This document shows positions 15,601-20,642 of a stretch of DNA of 20,642 nucleotides, in pieces. The DNA is taken from positions 1 through 20,642 of IMG/VR virus record IMGVR_UViG_3300035698_005466; one strand, 5' to 3'. The notes under the pieces are model-generated. The model saw only the letters and a list, made by a program, of their open reading frames with translations, had not been told where the DNA came from and did no database searches. This DNA is from a virus. The position numbers and the translations under genes were made by a program. The stretch's first letter is position 1, and each line of letters starts with the position of its first letter.

Positions 15601-18600
15601 CCAACGACTCAACTAGCCAGAGCATTCGAGAAGTTTAAGCAATGGCTTACTAATATATATAGAAGCATAAAGGATCTGGATATAGAAATTAATGATGAGA
15701 TACGGGGTGTTTTCGATAGGATCCTTGCATCTCAAGAAGAAGTAGCAGAGGCGCAAACATATTACGGTCTTCGTGAATCATTAGCGTCACAAATAAAAGT
15801 AAACAAAAAACAAAAAGTAACATTAGAGAAAAAACAAGAGAAAGCTATTACCACATCAAATGAGAAACAGATAAAGAAGTCTCTACAGGCTTATACACGG
15901 GCTATTGGTGGAAAGAAAGCATATAAAGAACAAGCTGTTACAGAGATAAATGAAATGCCTGTGTACAAGGCTACAGATATGGTGGTTAAGAACGGATCTT
16001 TTGATAGTATTGAGATTGAAAGTCAGTATGGAAAAGAAACAGTAGATAATTTAAAAACCAAGAATTCTAAGTTAACAACTAAAAAGGGTGTTGTTTCAGT
16101 CGCAGAAATTTCATTAGAGTTTGAATATAACAACGAACAAGATTTGATGGATGCCCTTACAGTAGCACCTAAAAAACAGGTTGCTATAAATGCTAGAGCA
16201 TTAGAACTAGAGAATAATGTAGAGAAGAATATTAGAGAAGTCCAAGAATCACAAGAAGAAGTTCTAGGTGAAGAGTCTGTGCATAACAATGATTCTTTTG
16301 ATTTTTTAGTAGCAGAAGCCCAAGTTTTAAAAGAAAAAATTGCAAAGGTTGAAAGAAATAAGGTCGTTAAAATTGAAAGACAAGCTATTAAGGATGAGGC
16401 ATATAATATTGTCTATAATAAGCAAGTCAAAAATGCTACTAGGTATGACCTGTTTGCAAAGACAGAGCAAAAGTTTGCTAAGCAGGCGGTTGAGTTTGCT
16501 AAAAATGGTGAATTCTTAAAATCGTATAGAGCAAAAGAAAAACAAGTTTTAAACCATGCTTTAGTGCAAGAAGCCGTGAAAGCTAGAGACCAAAAATTAA
16601 AGATAGAAAGAAGATATTCTAAAAAGAATATAGATAGTAGTTTAAAGAATGTTGAAAATTCTTATGCAGATATTGTGATAGATTTATTGAATACTTATAG
16701 GATAGTTCCAGAAGGACAGTTTGTCCCTAGTGAAGAGGGAGTAATTAAAAGGTTAAAAGAATTAGATGAAGTCTTATATTCTGAAACTCCTGACTGGATT
16801 ATCAATGGAATAAAGCCCGAAGATTTTAATAATTACCGTGATTTAACTATGAATCAGTTAGTAGAATTAGACGATACTATTAAATCATTCGCAACATATG
16901 GAAGGAATGATTTAAAAACGATGAAAGATACACAATATAAAACAATTGAAGAAGTTATTGATAAATCTATCGAGAATATGGATAACTTACCTGATAGAAA
17001 AGTTGTTACTGATGATGATAATTTATTTGTACAGAAGCCACTAAATTTGATAAGAGGATTAATAGATGAAACCAAAATGACTGAATTCGTTTTTGAAAGA
17101 TTAGATAACTATTCATTAAGGAAAACAGGAAAGTTTGGAGTCTTAGGCGAGTTGATTAATGAGGGAGTGGCAGCAGAAGTTAAATATAATGATATAAAAA
17201 ATTCTCTTTTAACTAAGAAGTTAGAAGTCCCATTAAGAATACTAACGGATGCGAATACAAGATTATCTAAAAAATATAATAGTGATAAGTTTGATATAAA
17301 GGGTGTGCCTGTAACTCCAGATATGCGAAAAGCTGGAAAAACACGGTGGACAGGGGAAAGAATTATATCTTTTGTATTAAATATGGGGAATAAAGGTAAT
17401 TTTGATGCTTTAGTAAATAGTTACGGGTATACTGCAGAACAAATGAATCTAATAGCTGGAGAGCTTACTGTTAAAGAATTAGAGTCTATCCAAAATGTTT
17501 GGGATGGAATTAATGGATTATTTCCAGAATTAAACAGAGTTCATTTTAATATTTATAATAGAAATATTGAAAAGGTTTCACCTCAAGCTCTTGTTGTAAC
17601 TAATTTTAATAATGAAACAATAAAGTTAAAAGGTGGTTATTATCCATTACAATACGATCATGATATAAGTATTAGAGCAGCTCAAATAAAAACAAATAAA
17701 AATGCTGATGTTGAAGATATTTTAAAGAATAGACAAAAGAATGTTTTTAATAAAACCACACCAGCAGATGGGTTCAAGTATTCTCGAGTTCCTGGGCATA
17801 GTTTACCACCTCTTTTAGAGTTAGGCGTATTAATTAGTCATATTAATAATACTGCACGATATATATCTCATGCGGAATATTTAAGAGATTTGAATAGAAT
17901 TACATTAAATAATGAATGGGTACAAAAATTTCAAGATAAATCAGGAAAAAAACTATACAGTGAGATGCGAAAATGGGTTGGTTACCAGGCTCTTCCAGAA
18001 AGGAATGTTAGTAGTGGCTGGGATCGTGGTTTAGACAAGGTTCGTTCATTATCTACAACAGCTATTCTAGGTGCTAATATTGCGGTAGGTGTTAAGCAAA
18101 GAATTTCATTGTTTAATGCAGCTAGGAAAATAGGATGGAAGTATATAGGAATAGGAGTCAGGCGTTCAGATCTTAAGAATGTAGCTTTTGGATTAGAAAG
18201 CAGTAAAGAATACCAAAATGTAATAAAACTTTCTGGATATATGAGACTTAGACCTAAAAATATTGATCGTGAACTTTCTGATATAATGAACAAGTTTACT
18301 CTTAAAAAGAAACGATTTAATATAGCAGGTCAAGAATTTACTTTAAGTGATATTAGAAATTTCATGTTTGAATGGATTAAAATGAACGATAGGGCTACGG
18401 TTATTCCTGTATGGAAAGGCGCTTTTCAGAAATATGTGGATGAACATATAAAAGGATACGCTACAGAGCAAGAAATAAAGGAAGCCATTAAGTTTGCAGA
18501 TAATATTGTAAGAACCACACAGCCTAGTACATTGCCAATTGATTTGAATTCATTACAAAGAAGTGAAGGGATGATGAGATTATTCACATCTTTCATGACA

Positions 18601-19062
18601 TTTACTTTTAAGCTTGGAAATAATATAACAGGTGAATATCAGGCTTTTAAGGATGGGGCTATTACTCGAAAAGAATATATGCGTCATGTAATGTATGATA
18701 TTGTAATGCCTGGATGGAGTTTAGCGGTAGTTTCAGCATTGTTCTATTCTGGAGGCCTTCCTAAATGGTGGGAATTTGTCACAGCTCCTTTTGAAGTGAT
18801 GGCGTCATGGATCCCTTTTGCTAGAGATATAGCTGGGTTCTTTAAGTATGGCCGTGAGTTTGGAAATTCTCCAGCGTTTGAAGGGGCGAATAGAACATTG
18901 AAAGCTATTAAGTCAACAGGGAAAGGTATTTCCGGCGACAGAGATTGGTCAAAAGTGTATTGGGATTTAGGATATGCGACTGAATATTGGGTAGGAGTTC
19001 CTGCTTTAAAATTTGCAAAACAATTAGAAAGAAACTATAAAAATATAATAGGGGAGAATTAA
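12682..19062 (+). CDS. Giant ejection protein (gp16 position): polyvalent protein with ADP-ribosyltransferase-like and zinc-peptidase-like domains
   Basis: A 2126-aa protein in the position of T7 gp16, the largest core protein. Two copies of an N-terminal motif come first (residues 3-14 and 22-33). Gly/Ala-rich hydrophobic segments lie at about 274-306 and 410-430. An ADP-ribosyltransferase-like domain spans about 670-870: VYHGSP (689-694, His691), GSGFYFTT (713-720, Tyr717), KYDGIVSDG (835-843), REGGKIYIALTPNQIKSV (849-866, Glu850). A zincin-like domain spans about 905-1010: HETAH (914-918), then EEKFARGFEAYL (957-968), a likely third-ligand region. Coiled coils with NHALVQEAVKARDQK follow. 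The C-terminus has a NIVRTTQPS motif and a membrane-like segment (about 2006-2023). This architecture fits polyvalent proteins of phages. I see no transglycosylase motif. Family calls are by eye. Confidence 0.85.
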   Translation: MRNPLLDGFEEIPVQAEKPVNNSLLEGFQEVPVSKVTTFEPNALADANITSNMLKGLFPEGKTFDTAVRVDQGNLEWALNTYKGVSPEVAAKVQKISKQEDLSFETTMANKEEWTQWQEAQDIYSSLLEKDEKGVFKYPFTANWLNNPDKIAVSKDDVEALKEIEKLLNRQSQKDEGFLKSNVRAFRYGSELTAANVAKIPALAYSTVKQAGRDILGTEADIAPPDWLLNNPIANYFEERARDVMPIDLENDIINYIKKGDIKGAANNWALQISANAPNSLLAIGSFLAGVPQVGLGLLGGLSGAAAFEEGLGEGKTTEQAISHGLLSGTAEVAFESIGTFGILKTLEKKITQQAGKAISKAFFKEVGLSALVAGGQEGGEELGTEFAQSFSDFITGDDEAFQGVIGRSINAGLVGFGSGVGMGGGGTVLANVSRGLEFKRNKENFDNLEKAVTESKTTQRSPENTQEFIEDINLKVDTDPNIYLDNEGVQTLFQEKPKEFNEFAEKMGITKDLPELQETGADVPVDKSKYLANYAGTDLSLELNKYIKFEPSGVSLSTEKANQQEFENQLELLRNRAAALEEDQKLPQQVEAIRNTLLESGKKASDVDAQLGVLMSGAKVLSQKRGESVKEWFNRVNPELQLGRDIKDIQKEGISYNQETGDIVKNENFNKWFGDSKVVDEKGSPLVVYHGSPNEFTTFDYSKIGELGRQEGSGFYFTTNKDIASGYAKDGKIFQVYLNIKKPMEVDRKGFNKKELTKLLKEVVKKESEKLDQDIGDGFLSNFGDVSFQGFGDVLNEAVENILDEELAIDQLGSFVGAGLDVEVLNRAVIKTLKYDGIVSDGFQGLGREGGKIYIALTPNQIKSVDNQGTFATDTANILKQEEDKIVRGGVSFTDTKTTINLFKSANLSTFLHETAHIFSNDIQELIKTGKADDQLKADYDTILKFVDGKLDVAGEEKFARGFEAYLREGKAPTTQLARAFEKFKQWLTNIYRSIKDLDIEINDEIRGVFDRILASQEEVAEAQTYYGLRESLASQIKVNKKQKVTLEKKQEKAITTSNEKQIKKSLQAYTRAIGGKKAYKEQAVTEINEMPVYKATDMVVKNGSFDSIEIESQYGKETVDNLKTKNSKLTTKKGVVSVAEISLEFEYNNEQDLMDALTVAPKKQVAINARALELENNVEKNIREVQESQEEVLGEESVHNNDSFDFLVAEAQVLKEKIAKVERNKVVKIERQAIKDEAYNIVYNKQVKNATRYDLFAKTEQKFAKQAVEFAKNGEFLKSYRAKEKQVLNHALVQEAVKARDQKLKIERRYSKKNIDSSLKNVENSYADIVIDLLNTYRIVPEGQFVPSEEGVIKRLKELDEVLYSETPDWIINGIKPEDFNNYRDLTMNQLVELDDTIKSFATYGRNDLKTMKDTQYKTIEEVIDKSIENMDNLPDRKVVTDDDNLFVQKPLNLIRGLIDETKMTEFVFERLDNYSLRKTGKFGVLGELINEGVAAEVKYNDIKNSLLTKKLEVPLRILTDANTRLSKKYNSDKFDIKGVPVTPDMRKAGKTRWTGERIISFVLNMGNKGNFDALVNSYGYTAEQMNLIAGELTVKELESIQNVWDGINGLFPELNRVHFNIYNRNIEKVSPQALVVTNFNNETIKLKGGYYPLQYDHDISIRAAQIKTNKNADVEDILKNRQKNVFNKTTPADGFKYSRVPGHSLPPLLELGVLISHINNTARYISHAEYLRDLNRITLNNEWVQKFQDKSGKKLYSEMRKWVGYQALPERNVSSGWDRGLDKVRSLSTTAILGANIAVGVKQRISLFNAARKIGWKYIGIGVRRSDLKNVAFGLESSKEYQNVIKLSGYMRLRPKNIDRELSDIMNKFTLKKKRFNIAGQEFTLSDIRNFMFEWIKMNDRATVIPVWKGAFQKYVDEHIKGYATEQEIKEAIKFADNIVRTTQPSTLPIDLNSLQRSEGMMRLFTSFMTFTFKLGNNITGEYQAFKDGAITRKEYMRHVMYDIVMPGWSLAVVSALFYSGGLPKWWEFVTAPFEVMASWIPFARDIAGFFKYGREFGNSPAFEGANRTLKAIKSTGKGISGDRDWSKVYWDLGYATEYWVGVPALKFAKQLERNYKNIIGEN
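12688..12780 (+). repeat. Two-copy N-terminal peptide repeat in the giant ejection protein
   Basis: Residues 3-14 (NPLLDGFEEIPV) and 22-33 (NSLLEGFQEVPV) share 7 of 12 identical positions, and most other differences are conservative (D/E, E/Q, I/V). Seven residues separate them. The pattern N-x-L-L-acidic-G-F-x-E-hydrophobic-P-V looks like a short docking motif used twice. Confidence 0.75.
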
Positions 19063-19064
19063 GT

Positions 19065-20642
19065 ATGGCAATTGCAACAACAACATCAAAGGTGAGTTAT
19101 GACGGGAATGATTCAGCAACGACCTTTCCTTATCCTTATAAAATATTTAGTGCTGATGAATTAGAAGTCATTTTAACTGATACGGATAGAGATAATACTA
19201 CTTTGGTTTTAAATACAGATTATACAGTTACGGGGGTGGGGGTATCTACTGGAGGGAATGTTGAGTATCCTATCTCTGGGGATCCATTAGCTACAGGCGA
19301 GATATTAACTATTAATAGACTGGTCGATTTATTACAAGAAACGGATCTAGAAGAACAAGGGGCATTTTCGGCTAATACTATTGAAAGAATGTCAGATTTT
19401 CTTACAATGCAAACACAGCAATTACAAGAACAAATCGACAGGAGTGTAAAAGAAGAGATCGGTAACGAGAAATTAAATTTAGAGAATATTGATAGCATTA
19501 CTTTTGATGATGGGACAATCCAACAAACTGCAGGGGTAGGAAGTTCAGATAATCTCTCGAATGATGGGGATGTTAACATAAAAGCCGATGCCCTTGACGA
19601 TAGTTCAGGCGATATAATAATGAAAATATATAATACTGTTGCAGCCATTATAGAGAATGCGACTAAGAATTTAATAGCATATTATAATTTAATAGTTGCA
19701 AAAGGAGCTACCTTTAATAACGAGGCTGGTGATAATGATTTTGAGATAAAGAAAAACACAAGTGGGACAGCTTATAAATATGACGCTGGTGATGATGATC
19801 ATACTTTTGGTGGTGAGGTTAAACTAACAACAATGCAAGCTATTGATGGCACAGGTATTTCTATTGAAGATGACGGAGGGACTGAAGCCATAAATATTGC
19901 GGATGGTGGGGGCGTGACATTTCCTAAATCTCAATACAGAGAATGGGACTTGGTTGTTGACTCAGTTGCTGATTTTACAACATGGGCAGCAGGCATTTTT
20001 AAAAATGTGCTAATTAAATCAGGGTCTTACGATGTAAGTTCATTAGGATTAGGTGATTACATATATTTAAGTTCTGGGACTTATTATGTTCAAGGTGAAG
20101 GAGATGTTAATATTATAGGCGTTGGATTGGCTTATGTAGATAGAATAACAATAGAACCAAGTAAACGATCTATGGTTAATATTAACATAACTTCTCCCCC
20201 GAACAGAGCTTTTTCGTATTGTTATAATTTAGAAAATTGTAGTGCTATAACATCTTCAGCAGTTGGTTTAGATGGGGCTTTTGGAAAGTGTGAAAATTTA
20301 GTAAATTGTGTTGCTGATGGTAGTAATGTTCAGGGTTTTTACGAGTGTAGAAATTTAGTAAATTGTTTGGCTGAAAATAATGATGATACTGGTTTTGGGT
20401 GTTGCCTTAAAATATCGAATTGTAATAGTATTACAAATGGCGCTGGATATTCGCATTGCGGATCGATTAGTAACTCTTATGCTACTAGTAATATAACAAG
20501 GGGGTTTAATGACTGTTATTGCATAAGTAATTGTAATTCTTCAAATAACACTACATATGGATTTGACGCATGCTCGTATGTTAGCTCTAGTTTTTCTACT
20601 GCCAACGGAACTGGTGATTGGAATGCTACAACTAAAAAAGAC
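19065..20642 (+). CDS. Tail fibre or spike with T7-type N-terminal domain (partial, runs off the window)
   Basis: ATG 19065 follows GGGGAG (19051-19056) by eight bases and the frame stays open for 526 codons to the last base, so the C-terminus is missing. Residues 1-130 match the T7 gp17 N-terminal domain that anchors fibres to the tail: SYDGNDSATTFPYPYKIFSADELEVIL, then NRLVDLLQETDLEEQGAFSANTIERMSDFL. A short coiled coil follows (about 112-135). Residues 140-290 are Asp/Gly-rich beta repeats. Residues 290-380 look like the start of a right-handed beta-helix (VLIKSGSYDVSS, YIYLSSGTYYV). Residues 382 onward form a cysteine-rich solenoid. It probably recognises the host surface; no hydrolase residues are recognisable. 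Confidence 0.88.
   Translation, partial: MAIATTTSKVSYDGNDSATTFPYPYKIFSADELEVILTDTDRDNTTLVLNTDYTVTGVGVSTGGNVEYPISGDPLATGEILTINRLVDLLQETDLEEQGAFSANTIERMSDFLTMQTQQLQEQIDRSVKEEIGNEKLNLENIDSITFDDGTIQQTAGVGSSDNLSNDGDVNIKADALDDSSGDIIMKIYNTVAAIIENATKNLIAYYNLIVAKGATFNNEAGDNDFEIKKNTSGTAYKYDAGDDDHTFGGEVKLTTMQAIDGTGISIEDDGGTEAINIADGGGVTFPKSQYREWDLVVDSVADFTTWAAGIFKNVLIKSGSYDVSSLGLGDYIYLSSGTYYVQGEGDVNIIGVGLAYVDRITIEPSKRSMVNINITSPPNRAFSYCYNLENCSAITSSAVGLDGAFGKCENLVNCVADGSNVQGFYECRNLVNCLAENNDDTGFGCCLKISNCNSITNGAGYSHCGSISNSYATSNITRGFNDCYCISNCNSSNNTTYGFDACSYVSSSFSTANGTGDWNATTKKD
20208..20606 (+). repeat. Seven-rung cysteine-rich solenoid repeat in the fibre
   Basis: Fibre residues 382-514 hold seven units with consensus G-F-x-x-C-x-x-L/I-x-N-C-x-A-x-x-N. 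The first cysteine of each unit is at 386, 409, 428, 447, 465, 484 and 503, spaced 23, 19, 19, 18, 19 and 19. A second cysteine column is at 392, 415, 434, 453 and 490; Ser replaces it in units 5 and 7 (471, 509). The spacing suits one turn of a beta-helix per unit. At DNA level AAATTTAGTAAATTGT occurs at 20294-20309 and again at 20351-20366. Confidence 0.85.

Noticed and set aside
19220-19648. Open frame of 142 codons on the - strand
   Set aside because: It is antisense to the well-supported N-terminal domain of the tail fibre and shows no family pattern.
19065-20642. Diversity-generating retroelement target, as in BPP-1
   Set aside because: The head genes resemble BPP-1, but no reverse transcriptase, template repeat or variable-region pair is visible in this window; the fibre repeats are regular protein rungs. 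The region downstream is not seen, so this is not excluded for the whole genome.
1-20642. tRNA genes, CRISPR arrays, insertion sequences, attachment sites
   Set aside because: I found no cloverleaf, spaced repeat array, transposase or terminal inverted repeats; almost all sequence is accounted for by virion genes.

Overview
The window is part of the late (virion) region of a tailed phage or prophage with a short tail (podovirus). All recognised genes lie on the + strand and are tightly packed, many with 1-14 bp overlaps. Base composition is AT-rich, roughly 35-38% G+C by hand counts of sampled lines. Most genes have a clear Shine-Dalgarno sequence. A set of T7-type ejection (internal core) proteins suggests a Gram-negative host, but no host genes are present and the species cannot be named.

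Layout. Bases 1-115 hold the 3' end of a gene that looks like a single-stranded DNA-binding protein, so the replication module lies upstream. Bases 116-417 hold a small unit: a sigma70-like promoter, a 49-codon YezD/DUF2292-like gene and a strong intrinsic terminator. The packaging and head block follows: small terminase (433-879), large terminase (876-2381), a 94-aa protein of unknown function, T7 gp8-type portal (2690-4348), a Bbp19-like protein, scaffold-like protein, major capsid protein (5336-6328), a Bbp16-like capsid cement protein and a 69-aa protein. After an intergenic hairpin (7007-7036) come the tail tube genes: gp11-like adaptor (7055-7642) and gp12-like nozzle (7642-10041). The nozzle carries a carbohydrate-binding-like insert. 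The ejection block is gp13-like (10028-10501, TTG start), gp14-like (10503-10997), gp15-like (11009-12685) and a 2126-residue gp16-position protein (12682-19062). The last open frame (19065 to the window end) is a tail fibre with a T7-type N-terminal domain and a cysteine-rich solenoid; it has no stop in the window.

How it works together. The terminases pump DNA through the portal into a head built on the scaffold from the capsid and cement proteins. The gp11/gp12-like proteins close the head and form the short tail, and the fibre attaches to the cell. The gp13-16-like proteins probably leave the head first and form the DNA channel through the envelope. The most striking gene is the giant ejection protein. 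Besides its glycine-rich and membrane-like segments it carries an ADP-ribosyltransferase-like domain and a zinc-peptidase-like domain (HETAH). It therefore looks like a polyvalent protein that would bring enzymes into the host with the genome. The capsid set resembles Bordetella phage BPP-1 (Bbp16/Bbp19-like), while the tail and core set is T7-like. No lysis, integrase, tRNA, CRISPR or reverse transcriptase genes are visible in this window.
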